From Hyphomicrobiales bacterium (GTDB taxonomy: Bacteria > Pseudomonadota > Alphaproteobacteria > Rhizobiales > OSC116), in assembly GCA_016744975.1 (NCBI GenBank), contig JADGDI010000001.1, forward strand, positions 23,531 to 70,961: a DNA stretch of 47,431 nt, given 5' to 3'. Made by a program: the position numbers and the translations under genes. Of this stretch, positions 38,443-47,431 are shown in pieces. Position 1 is the stretch's first letter. Each line of letters opens with the position of its first letter. The notes beneath the pieces were generated by a model, which saw only the letters and a list, made by a program, of their open reading frames with translations, was not told the origin of the DNA and made no database searches.

Positions 38443-40314
38443 TCACTTGCCTTCTAAAGCTTCCAGCTCGTCAATCAAATCCGCAATGGCATTCAGCCCC
38501 ATATCCCAGAATGATTCTTCACTGGCATCCAAACCAAATGGCGCCAACATTTCACTATGATGTTTACTGCCCCCCGCTTTAAGTAAATCAAAATATTTAT
38601 CCGCAAACCCCTCAGGCTCAGCTTTGTAACAAGCATAAAGCGAATTAACCAAACAGTCGCCAAATGCATAAGCATAAACATAAAAAGCACTATGGATAAA
38701 ATGCGGAATATAAGACCAGTAATGCTCATACCCTTCATTCAATTTAATCGAAGGCCCAAGACTTTCTTTAGATACCTCAAGCCAAAATTTGCCCAATTGC
38801 TCAACGGTTAACTCACCATCTTTTCTGGCAATGTGAACTTTGCGCTCAAAACTATAAAAACTAATTTGCCGCACCACGGTGTTGAGCATATCCTCAACTT
38901 TAGAGGCCAACATCGCACGCCTTTGCGCTATATTTTCAGCCTTATCCAACATTGACCTAAAGGTAAGCATTTCACCAAATACACTAGCGGTTTCAGCCAG
39001 GGTCAGTGGCGTTGGCGCCATTAAAGCCCCTTGCTCATTGGCCAAATATTGGTGCACACCATGGCCTAACTCATGCGCCAACGTCATCACATCGCGCGGG
39101 CGTCCCAAATAATTAATCATCACATATGGGTGTCGGCTAGGCACAGTTGGGTGCGCAAAAGCCCCTGGGGCTTTACCATCTCTAGACCGGGCGTCAATCC
39201 AACCCTCATCAAAAAACTTCTGAGTAATATCAGCCATTTCAGGCGAAAAGTCACGATACGCTTTTAGAATAATATCCCGCGCATCTTCCCAACTGGTGTC
39301 AGCACTGTCAACATTGGGCAATGGCGCATTTCTATCCCATTGGTTTAGTTGCTCAACCCCAAACCATTTGGCCTTAAGCGCATAATAACGATGCGATAAC
39401 TTTGGATAAGCCTTTTTAACCGAAGCTTCAAGCGCATTAACCACTTCAGGCTCAACACGGTTCGCCAAATGCCGAGATTGGGCAACATCTTCAAACCCCC
39501 GCCATTTATCCGATATTGCTTTGTCTTTCGCCAAAACATTGGTCACGTGGGTAAAAAACCGTCCATTATTTTTCAAAGTCTTAGATAAAGCATGTGCTGC
39601 TTTTTCGCGCATGATACCATCTGGCGAGGTAACCATATTAAGTACGGCCTCAACTGCCAGCTCATTTCCGTCCACTTCAAAGCGCAAACCTGCCATGGTT
39701 TCATCAAATAAACGGTTCCACGCTTGCCCACCTGTTACAGATTTTTCAGCAAATAACTGCTCCAAATCATCCGACAATTGAAAAGGCTTTTCGCGTCTTA
39801 TATCTTTAAACCAAGGCGCATAAAATTCCAAACCAGCAATATTAAGCAACGGGTCTATATGGGCTTCATCAATGCGGTTAAGTTCCAATTCAAAAAACAA
39901 AGTCTGCGTGCTTAAGTCGGTCAATCTTTCCTGCACATCGCCTAAAAATTTTATCCGCGCTGGGTCAGTCGCTAATTGCGCATAAATCAAATAGGCATAA
40001 GATATAATACCGCCCAGCAAATCAGACATCGCCTCATATTGCTTCACAGCATCACACAAGCTTTCAGCCTTTTGTTCAACGCTGCTATTATCACCCGTTA
40101 GCAACTGTGCCAACTGGCCTTTATAACTATTTTCAAACTGGGTAATATCTTGCTCAGCTTGCTTAAAATCTTGTTCAACCTTGGCATCATCCATACCAGA
40201 ATAAAGCCCGCTAAAATCCCATTCAGGCAATTCAGAGGCGTCAAATGTACCGCCAGTTGTATTTTTTACATCAAATTTAGCCATGTTAAGTAGCTTCTGC
40301 ATTCCAAATTTCAT
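38443..40314 (-). CDS. pepF: M3 family oligoendopeptidase F
   Basis: TLAHELGHGVHQYLANEQGAL zinc motif and C-terminal YVYAYAFGDCLVNSLYACYK. Confidence 0.95.
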   Translation of the reverse strand: MKFGMQKLLNMAKFDVKNTTGGTFDASELPEWDFSGLYSGMDDAKVEQDFKQAEQDITQFENSYKGQLAQLLTGDNSSVEQKAESLCDAVKQYEAMSDLLGGIISYAYLIYAQLATDPARIKFLGDVQERLTDLSTQTLFFELELNRIDEAHIDPLLNIAGLEFYAPWFKDIRREKPFQLSDDLEQLFAEKSVTGGQAWNRLFDETMAGLRFEVDGNELAVEAVLNMVTSPDGIMREKAAHALSKTLKNNGRFFTHVTNVLAKDKAISDKWRGFEDVAQSRHLANRVEPEVVNALEASVKKAYPKLSHRYYALKAKWFGVEQLNQWDRNAPLPNVDSADTSWEDARDIILKAYRDFSPEMADITQKFFDEGWIDARSRDGKAPGAFAHPTVPSRHPYVMINYLGRPRDVMTLAHELGHGVHQYLANEQGALMAPTPLTLAETASVFGEMLTFRSMLDKAENIAQRRAMLASKVEDMLNTVVRQISFYSFERKVHIARKDGELTVEQLGKFWLEVSKESLGPSIKLNEGYEHYWSYIPHFIHSAFYVYAYAFGDCLVNSLYACYKAEPEGFADKYFDLLKAGGSKHHSEMLAPFGLDASEESFWDMGLNAIADLIDELEALEGK

Positions 40315-40547
40315 AATTGCCTCACTTCAATAATTTCTTTGCCAACTCTAAGCAATTTAATTCAAAGCGCAAGCCACTAATTGATTAACCTTTAATAAAC
40401 CAAGCTTTGATTAAACACCGCATAATTGGTTAACCACACAGTATAATTAGAAACTATTTTTAACGATATAATACAAAAGCTTATGAAATTTTGAAGCAAA
40501 AACTAGGTTAATTGTTATAGCCTTTAGTTTGAGCGGGGCAAAATCTG

Positions 40548-40562
40548 TTAAGCTTTGGTTAA
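40548..40562. promoter_or_regulatory. CtrA-consensus-like site upstream of response regulator
   Basis: TTAA-GCTTTGG-TTAA, an exact TTAA-N7-TTAA, 150 bp before the ATG. Confidence 0.35.
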
Positions 40563-40711
40563 ACTTTCCATATCAAGATGGCACAATTAACCACTAGTTT
40601 ATTTTTATTGGCCGCATTCGTTAAGCATCCCAATAAGATATGGTCATAAATTATGGTTTGCTTAACATAGCAAACAGCCCCATAGTTGCAAATAGTATTG
40701 AGTAAAGTAAC

Positions 40712-42301
40712 ATGCAGAACACAATTTTCATCGTCGATGACGACCCGGTACAACGCCGTATTTTACAGCAGGTTGTGGGTCGCGAAAATTACAATATTGC
40801 CATTGCACCTGGTGGCCCAGAAGCACTTGAAATGTTACGCCAACCAGATTTTAAACCCGATGTACTTATTCTAGATTTAATGATGCCCGAGTTAGATGGC
40901 TTTGGCCTACTTGATAAAATGCATGAATTGGGCATCAATATACCGACCATCGTGCAAACAGCTCAAGGCGGCATCGACACCATCGTTAAAGCCATGCAAA
41001 AAGGCGCCAAGGACTTTATGGTCAAGCCCGCCAGTACTGAGCGTATTTTAATTTCAATAAAAAATGCGCTGGAAACCAAAAAACTGCATACAGAAATTAA
41101 CCGCATTAATAAAAAGCAACAAGGTCAGTTTTCATTTGATGACCTAATCGCGTCTAGTCCAAATATGGATCGGGTTAAAACACTCGGTACAAAAGGTGCG
41201 CAAAGCAACATCCCAATATTAATTGAAGGCGAAAGCGGTGTTGGTAAAGAAGTAATTGCCCGTGCCATTCAAGGCACGTCCGAGCGCGCTGGCAAACCTT
41301 TTATCATTGTAAATTGTGGTGCAATACCTGAAAATTTGGTTGAATCAATTTTATTTGGGCATGAAAAAGGCTCATTCACAGGTGCTGTCGGCAAACAGGT
41401 TGGTAAATTTGTTGAAGCCAGCGGCGGCACCTTATTTCTAGATGAAGTTGGCGAATTACCGCTCAACATTCAAGTCAAATTATTACGTGCCATTCAAGAA
41501 GGTGAGGTAGAACCAGTAGGCGCTGCCCGCCCCGTAAAAGTTGACATAAGGCTTATTTCAGCAACCAATAGAAACATGATCGAAGCTGTGCAAAAAGGTG
41601 AGTTTCGTGAAGACCTATATTATCGGTTAAATGTATTTCCAATCGCTGTCCCACCGCTGCGTGATAGGCTAGAGGACATTGGCGAACTTACCCAACATTT
41701 CATTACCCGTTTCGCGGTTGAAGAAGGCAAAAACATTACAGGCATTAGCGATCAAGCCCTGAATATGATGGCATTATACACTTGGCCAGGCAATGTAAGA
41801 CAGCTAGAAAACACAATCTTTAGAGCAATAATTTTATGCGAACAAAGCCTGTTAGAAGTATGCGACTTCCCCCAAATCGCCGCCCATGTCGAAGGTTTTA
41901 ATAGCCAAATACCAGCAGCACCTTCCCCTCAAACCACAGCTGATATTTATCACCAGGGCCCTGCAATGTTTGGCGATGAGATCGAGCTAAACCACCGCCG
42001 CACGGCTTATACAAACGGTGTTGCTAATTCAGCACAAATGCGCATACCAGATCTTATGCCCAATATTGAACAAAAACCCCAAGCCCAACAGGCTCCAAAT
42101 TCAGGTATATCAGCCCTTCATAATAATGGCGAAATGCGCCGCTTGGAGGAGGTTGAAGCGGATATGATCCGCATGGCGATGAGTAGATATCGCGGGCACA
42201 TGTCCGAGGTCGCCCGCAAATTAGGAATCGGCCGGTCTACTTTATACCGTAAAGTTCAAGATCTCGGGCTCGATAAAAATGACAACCCAATAAATCAATA
42301 A
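40712..42301 (+). CDS. Orphan sigma-54-dependent response regulator (receiver-AAA+-Fis HTH)
   Basis: IVDDDPVQRR, LDLMMPELDG, VKPAS receiver; GESGVGKEVIARA, GHEKGSFTGAVGK, GGTLFLDEVGELP; C-terminal SEVARKLGIGRSTLYRKVQDLGLD. Confidence 0.95.
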   Translation: MQNTIFIVDDDPVQRRILQQVVGRENYNIAIAPGGPEALEMLRQPDFKPDVLILDLMMPELDGFGLLDKMHELGINIPTIVQTAQGGIDTIVKAMQKGAKDFMVKPASTERILISIKNALETKKLHTEINRINKKQQGQFSFDDLIASSPNMDRVKTLGTKGAQSNIPILIEGESGVGKEVIARAIQGTSERAGKPFIIVNCGAIPENLVESILFGHEKGSFTGAVGKQVGKFVEASGGTLFLDEVGELPLNIQVKLLRAIQEGEVEPVGAARPVKVDIRLISATNRNMIEAVQKGEFREDLYYRLNVFPIAVPPLRDRLEDIGELTQHFITRFAVEEGKNITGISDQALNMMALYTWPGNVRQLENTIFRAIILCEQSLLEVCDFPQIAAHVEGFNSQIPAAPSPQTTADIYHQGPAMFGDEIELNHRRTAYTNGVANSAQMRIPDLMPNIEQKPQAQQAPNSGISALHNNGEMRRLEEVEADMIRMAMSRYRGHMSEVARKLGIGRSTLYRKVQDLGLDKNDNPINQ

Positions 42302-42505
42302 GAATAGGCAAAGCTCATTCACAATAAAGTGATGGGCTAAGCCAATATTATACTCATTATATCTTCTTTTCTCCTATAGAATATTTTATGTTTGCTAACA
42401 ACTTGCATTATCTCAATTTAAACATTAAGTTTGCAAAAAATTAAGGCTTGCAGGTCTAACATACTTAAAATTTGTTCTATATAATATTTGGTAACGAGGG
42501 TAACC

Positions 42506-44476
42506 ATGGTTCGGAAAAGTAAAACATTTGGCTGTTTCATAATATTGGCAACAATTGTGGCCGGTCAAACAGCAATGGCAGTCAGTCAAAATACCGTCAA
42601 AGCTGTAACTAATTCCAAAATGCCAGAATTACCAAACCCACTTGATGCAGCCGATAGGCCCACCAAACCCATTATTGCCTATACCAATTTGCCCGAGATA
42701 AGCTTTAACCCGCCTAAACCGGTTAAAAACCCATTTACCATTTATAAATTAAGCAATATTGTCGACCGATTGCCAATGTTAGATGCACTCACTCGCCTTA
42801 ATATTCAAAAGCTTAGTAAAGGCAATCAAATTCTCTCTGGCCTAAAAGTTTGGAAAAAAGAAAGAACATTATTACGGCGTGATTTTATACTCAATAATTA
42901 TAAGTCCAAATGGTTTAAAGGCTACGAGCTTAACCAGCTAAAGGTTGCCGAAATTGTAGCAACCATAAAAAATGCCAATAATTTTGCATTACGCCCTGCC
43001 CGTTATAAGCTTGATGAGCTTACCAAATTAATCAACAAGGCCAAGGTGAAAATCGACCCCAATTGGTTGAAAATTGCTGGCAATCAAAAAAATATCGAAT
43101 TAGCGAAACTTGATAAAATATTAAACGATCTGGCGCTTAACAATGCTAAAATTGAATTGGCCCTTAGCCATATAGCGCTTGTTTACACCCGCCATGCTAG
43201 CGCTGGCCAACTAGTCCCATCATCTGTCGATTCAAACATAGACGTAAGGCCAAAACCAACAGCAACCAGCCAAATACTTAACAATATTGCAAAGCTTAGC
43301 AATAAGGGTGAGTTACAAAACTGGCTTGAAGCCCAGCACCCACAAAGCACAGAGTTTAAAACCATGCTTGCCGAGCTTAAAATGCATAGCCTCAATATTA
43401 AAAAGCCCGAAAAAATTGTAGTTATACCAGGCGGTAAAGCTTTAAGGGCAGGTAAAAAATCCAGCCGTGTTGTCAAGCTTGCCAAACGGTTAGAACAGTT
43501 GGGCTACTATAGTAAAGTTGCCACTAATCCATACCCAAATGTTTATAATAAATATATTGTCAATGCAGTAAAAGCTTATCAAAAATCAAATGGTTTAAAG
43601 GCTGATGGCGTTGCAGGTGCCATCACCATTGGCGCATTAAATTTCAAAAAGCCCGATTATCTAAAAACTCTTTTGGTTAACATTGAGCGCCACCGTTGGT
43701 TACCAAGGGATATGGGTTACAAACATGTTCTAGTCAATCAAGCAGAATTTCGTCTTCGGGTTTATGAAGGTCAAAAAATCACCTTCGCCACCAATGTCGT
43801 AATCGGCAAAAACAAACATCAAACCCCTGTTTTTTATAATAAAATTCGAACGGTTGTGGTTAACCCTTATTGGAATATTCCAAATTCAATCATTTATAAT
43901 GAAATGCGTAAGAAAATTATTGCCGACCCAAGCTATTTAAGCCGTAACAATTATGAAGCCATAGGCAATATCTCATGGGAAAAAGCCACCAAACGCTATG
44001 TACCATTTGCAATAAGGCAACGCCCAGGCCGGCGCAATGCACTAGGCATTGTTAAGTTTTTATTCCCCAATCGCCATTCCATCTATTTGCATGACACCCC
44101 TTCAAAAAGTTTATTTGGCAGAGCCAGCCGCGCGTTTAGCCACGGTTGCGTTCGGGTTCAAAACCCACGTGCATTAGCACTTAATTTAATGGGCTGGAGT
44201 GAAAAACAGTTTAACGCACTGATAAAGGCTGGTAGAAACCGCCATTTTGCACTTAAAAATAAAGTACCAGTCTACCTCACTTACATGACAGCAACGGTGA
44301 ATGAGCAAGGCAAATTGCGTTATTTCCGCGATGTTTATGGCCGAGATAAAGCAATTGAGAAAGCCCTTAATGTTAAGCAGACCCTAAAGTCCATTGCCCA
44401 GAATAATAACAAAGCTAGCCAACCCATCAAATCATCTGGCAAGGCTGACACAAAAAAAACAAAAAATGATCTATAA
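42506..44476 (+). CDS. LdtD/YcbB-like L,D-transpeptidase with peptidoglycan-binding domain
   Basis: PG_binding_1 region (AVKAYQKSNGLKADGVAGAITIGALN), YkuD active site SHGCVRVQNPRALAL; track start 42488 is TTG, ATG 42506 preferred. Confidence 0.93.
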   Translation: MVRKSKTFGCFIILATIVAGQTAMAVSQNTVKAVTNSKMPELPNPLDAADRPTKPIIAYTNLPEISFNPPKPVKNPFTIYKLSNIVDRLPMLDALTRLNIQKLSKGNQILSGLKVWKKERTLLRRDFILNNYKSKWFKGYELNQLKVAEIVATIKNANNFALRPARYKLDELTKLINKAKVKIDPNWLKIAGNQKNIELAKLDKILNDLALNNAKIELALSHIALVYTRHASAGQLVPSSVDSNIDVRPKPTATSQILNNIAKLSNKGELQNWLEAQHPQSTEFKTMLAELKMHSLNIKKPEKIVVIPGGKALRAGKKSSRVVKLAKRLEQLGYYSKVATNPYPNVYNKYIVNAVKAYQKSNGLKADGVAGAITIGALNFKKPDYLKTLLVNIERHRWLPRDMGYKHVLVNQAEFRLRVYEGQKITFATNVVIGKNKHQTPVFYNKIRTVVVNPYWNIPNSIIYNEMRKKIIADPSYLSRNNYEAIGNISWEKATKRYVPFAIRQRPGRRNALGIVKFLFPNRHSIYLHDTPSKSLFGRASRAFSHGCVRVQNPRALALNLMGWSEKQFNALIKAGRNRHFALKNKVPVYLTYMTATVNEQGKLRYFRDVYGRDKAIEKALNVKQTLKSIAQNNNKASQPIKSSGKADTKKTKNDL

Positions 44477-44592
44477 TAAACAATGTTGCAATAAATGGTA
44501 AACTAGCAATTTATTAACCATTCTGCAAAACTTTTTGATTACCATAAAACCGTGGTAGTGAACGAATATAAATTGTTTAAGCAGTATGCATC

Positions 44593-45747
44593 ATGTTTTT
44601 TTTATGGTCAAAAATCTCCAAATCCATTGTAATATTAAGCGTTTCAATGTTGGCATTGAGCCTGTCTTTGGCGATTATAAATAGCGAAGTATCCGCAGAC
44701 ACCCGCACCATTTCACTTTATATGATCAATACCAAACAAAGCCTAAAGGTTACCTATAAAGTTAATGGCCGCTATGTACCTGCCGCGCTTAAAAAAATCA
44801 ATAAACTAGTCGGCGACTGGCGAAACAATACCAGCACTCGGATGAGCCCAAAACTAATAGACCTAATTTGGGAGTTACACCGTGAATTAGGCTCAAAACG
44901 TGAAATCCGAGTTATATCAGGCTATCGTTCGGCCAAAACCAATGCAATGTTACGCCGCCGCTCTAAAGGGGTTGCAAAAAATTCCAATCACATCCGCGGT
45001 ATCGCCATGGATATCCAGTTCCCTGACATTTCGATCCGCACTTTACGCGAGGCAGGTTTGCTAAAACGCAAAGGTGGTGTTGGCTATTATCCGCGTAGTA
45101 GAATTCCCTTTGTACATATTGATACAGGCAACGTGCGGCATTGGCCACGGATGAGGGCAAAAGATTTGGCTGCATTGTTTAAACGCGGCAAACCTTATGG
45201 CGGTTATAAAAAGCAGCCGCTTAATGCAAGCACAAGCGTCGCATTAAAGGTCAAACGTCAACCAACAAACACTAGGGTAAAAAAACCAATTATTGTCGCC
45301 AGCGCGCCTAAACCAGTTAAACGCCCTAACATACCAACATTTATTCCTAGCAAACCAATTGTCAGACCACAACCAACAACCTCACCTGCGTTATTAGCTG
45401 AAAAACCAACCTTGCGCCCGTCGATTAGTGACCCAGATTTACTCGCTCAAAAAATGCTGCTTGCTTCTATTTTGGCCGCAGATGAAGATGAAGACGTAAT
45501 ATTTTTAGATGAATTTTCAAATGAAGACATCATTATCACCAACAAAGCAGCAAAAAGCGGCTTAACTTTTTATCCAATACGCAATGTTCCACAGCTTGAA
45601 CTGTTAGAAGCACCAATCTCGATCGGCCTTTCAAAGCAAGACGCCCAATTAATGCTTAGTCAAACCAACAACCGTTTCATTTCAGGATTTAAATTAACTA
45701 AATATCCAAATTTAAACAACCAGACATTTACCAAGCCATCTTCTTGA
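44593..45747 (+). CDS. DUF882 (MepK/YcbK-like, M15-type) murein endopeptidase with long proline/basic tail
   Basis: IRVISGYRSAKTNAMLRRRSKGVAKNSNHIRGIAMDIQFPD...GGVGYYPRSRIPFVHIDTGNVRHWPR. Confidence 0.93.
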   Translation: MFFLWSKISKSIVILSVSMLALSLSLAIINSEVSADTRTISLYMINTKQSLKVTYKVNGRYVPAALKKINKLVGDWRNNTSTRMSPKLIDLIWELHRELGSKREIRVISGYRSAKTNAMLRRRSKGVAKNSNHIRGIAMDIQFPDISIRTLREAGLLKRKGGVGYYPRSRIPFVHIDTGNVRHWPRMRAKDLAALFKRGKPYGGYKKQPLNASTSVALKVKRQPTNTRVKKPIIVASAPKPVKRPNIPTFIPSKPIVRPQPTTSPALLAEKPTLRPSISDPDLLAQKMLLASILAADEDEDVIFLDEFSNEDIIITNKAAKSGLTFYPIRNVPQLELLEAPISIGLSKQDAQLMLSQTNNRFISGFKLTKYPNLNNQTFTKPSS

Positions 45748-45764
45748 GAGGCTAAAGCTAAATA

Positions 45765-46052
45765 TTATTGATCCGCCATGCCAAGCGCATGCAAATATAG
45801 GTCTAAAATCGCCTCTTGCTCTGCCCGCTCATTGCTGTCTTGCTTGCGAATGCGTAAAATCATCCGTATGACTTTAATGTCAAAGCCTTCACCTTTGGCT
45901 TCAGCAAACACTTCTTTCATGTCTTCGCTGATAGCTTTTTTCTCTTCATCCAGCCGCTCAACCCGCTCAATAAAACTACGCAAGCGATCTTTTGCAACGC
46001 CAGATGCTGTAACCGCATCATTAAGACCTTCAATATCCGAATCCATATTCAT
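45765..46052 (-). CDS. DUF2312 (GapR-like) protein
   Basis: [55 protein letters not shown]. Confidence 0.93.
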   Translation of the reverse strand: MNMDSDIEGLNDAVTASGVAKDRLRSFIERVERLDEEKKAISEDMKEVFAEAKGEGFDIKVIRMILRIRKQDSNERAEQEAILDLYLHALGMADQ

Positions 46053-46825
46053 TCCATTCTATTTTTATTTTGTCTATTTTTCATAATTTCAGGCAAAATA
46101 CCAGCAAAAACCGCAACCCACTCCGCAATATCAGCAGAATTTGATAATAAATCTTGGCGAAGCTCCAAAAGGCTATGCTCTAAATCTTTTTGCAAACCAT
46201 GGCGATCCATCGTATCGCCATTTAAACCACCAAAATATGGTTTATTTTCATCAACTATATAATCAGTAGAACGCGCTAGCGCCGCCATAATATCAGCAGT
46301 AAAACTTTTATTTTCATGCCACAATAACCCAACTTCAGTGTCACGCTTATTGCCTCGCCAAAATGGTGTAAAACTATGAATTGCAAATAAAGTAGGCCGA
46401 ATTTTTATCGCTTCAAATTGGCCAATCATCATGGAGATAGCCTCATCATATGGCTGATAGAATCGCGACAAACGGTTTTGTTTCTCTGCCGAATCAATGT
46501 CTCGGTTGCCAGCAACAATTTCACCATCAGCAAGGCGCATCACCAATGTCGGGTCAATAGAGCCACGGTTTGGGTCAATCAAAAGTCTGGAAAACTTACT
46601 TAAAACTGCAGGCACATTAAGTGCTTTAGCCAGTCCAATCGTAAATTCACGAACCCCAATATCATAGGCAATATGGCGCTCCAAAGCTTCAGATTGCAAC
46701 CCCAGCTTTTCATATTCTGGTGGTATATAATTACTAGCATGGTCGGCCAATAACAATAACCCACAGCCATAATCACCATTTACAATTTCGAATGCTTCAT
46801 GTTGTATATCAGATAGTTTATTCAT
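46049..46825 (-). CDS. N-formylglutamate amidohydrolase family protein
   Basis: [52 protein letters not shown]. Confidence 0.92.
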   Translation of the reverse strand: MNKLSDIQHEAFEIVNGDYGCGLLLLADHASNYIPPEYEKLGLQSEALERHIAYDIGVREFTIGLAKALNVPAVLSKFSRLLIDPNRGSIDPTLVMRLADGEIVAGNRDIDSAEKQNRLSRFYQPYDEAISMMIGQFEAIKIRPTLFAIHSFTPFWRGNKRDTEVGLLWHENKSFTADIMAALARSTDYIVDENKPYFGGLNGDTMDRHGLQKDLEHSLLELRQDLLSNSADIAEWVAVFAGILPEIMKNRQNKNRME

Positions 46826-47103
46826 CGGGTTTCATTTTCATTTATTTTCACAATTTCATATAAATACCCAACCGCTCAAAAGGCAATGAATTTTATATCT
46901 AATCACCTTAAAAAAATGCAATTGAAAATTATTGACGGTATAATTTAATGAATTTTCATTTAACCCTTGCCCAATTGGGCCGCCGCCCTTAATATTCAAT
47001 TGCTTTGCATAATTTTATTGAATAAAAATAAGTTTTAATTTTTATCAAATAGCTTTATATTAAGCATATAAATATTGTAACCATTAGCGACAAACTAAAT
47101 TAT

Positions 47104-47431
47104 ATGATGCAAAGAATAGACAAGCTGCTAAGGCTTGCCCTAAACTTAAAAATTTTTGTAATAGTGTTGCTCGCCAGTATCTATATAACCACACCTGCGC
47201 GCGCAGATCTTAAAGTCTGTAATAGTGTTGCTAGTAATGTCAATATCGCAATCGGTTATAAAGTTAAATCTGGTTGGACTACAGAAGGCTGGTGGCTGAT
47301 TAAACCCAACACCTGCGAATCAATTGTCCAAGGCGATTTATTTGCACGCTTTTACTATATTTATGCAATTGAAGAAGGCACAGGCGGATACTGGGGCGGT
47401 GAAGCTGTAATGTGTACAAAAAATGAAAAGT
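47104..47431 (+). CDS. DUF1036 secreted protein, truncated by window edge
   Basis: Signal peptide then ADLKVCNSVASNVNIAIGYKVKSGWTTEGWWLIKPNTCESIVQGDLFARFYYIYA; open to window end. Confidence 0.88.
   Translation, partial: MMQRIDKLLRLALNLKIFVIVLLASIYITTPARADLKVCNSVASNVNIAIGYKVKSGWTTEGWWLIKPNTCESIVQGDLFARFYYIYAIEEGTGGYWGGEAVMCTKNEK

Noticed and set aside
42309-42340. Hairpin AGCTCATTCAC-AATAAA-GTGATGGGCT after the response regulator as a terminator
   Set aside because: Not followed by a T-tract on either strand; may only be an RNA structural element.
47157-47232. 15-bp direct repeat TGTAATAGTGTTGCT (47157-47171 and 47218-47232) inside DUF1036
   Set aside because: Read in different codon frames in the same gene, no flanking mobile-element features; probably chance or a minor local duplication.

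Overview
The window looks like a core-chromosome segment of an AT-rich alphaproteobacterium, probably Hyphomicrobiales/Rhizobiales-like, judged from gene order and protein families. I see no tRNA, rRNA operon, CRISPR array, transposase or prophage. Left to right: tilS (partial), cpoB-pal-tolB-tolA-tolR-tolQ-ybgC, ruvB-ruvA-ruvC, yebC, ymdB, fthC, 6S RNA, zapA-zauP(DUF4164), tkt-gap-pgk, a ClpP paralog, a ThiE-like protein, a Sel1-repeat protein, efp, suhB, a MotA/OmpA stator-like pair, an SMP-30/arylesterase-like protein, an MsbA-like ABC exporter, rpmE, rcdA (DUF1465), a quinone oxidoreductase, trcR (DUF1013), prpE, two divergent DUF465 genes, purE-purK, rpsU, a TPR lipoprotein, pntB-pntAB-pntAA, a small aa3-oxidase subunit IV, pepF, an orphan sigma-54 response regulator, an LdtD-like L,D-transpeptidase with a MepK-like DUF882 protein, DUF2312, an N-formylglutamate amidohydrolase and DUF1036 (partial). 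The most interesting signals are non-coding. They are (i) a dense TTAA cluster matching CtrA consensus upstream of rcdA, directly behind an apparent unannotated minus-strand sRNA with an exposed CCUCCC motif and a rho-independent terminator; (ii) a tandem 12-bp repeat plus palindrome carrying three GANTC sites in the purE leader; (iii) a 6S RNA hidden under the N-terminal extension of the fthC ORF. Also notable are a degenerate ThiE-like protein, a ClpP paralog in the glycolytic cluster, an uncharacterised third-type rotary stator pair, and a TonB-like Lys-Pro TolA spacer encoded by a hexanucleotide repeat. I found no clear wholly novel multi-gene system. All family calls are by eye from protein motifs; no searches were run.
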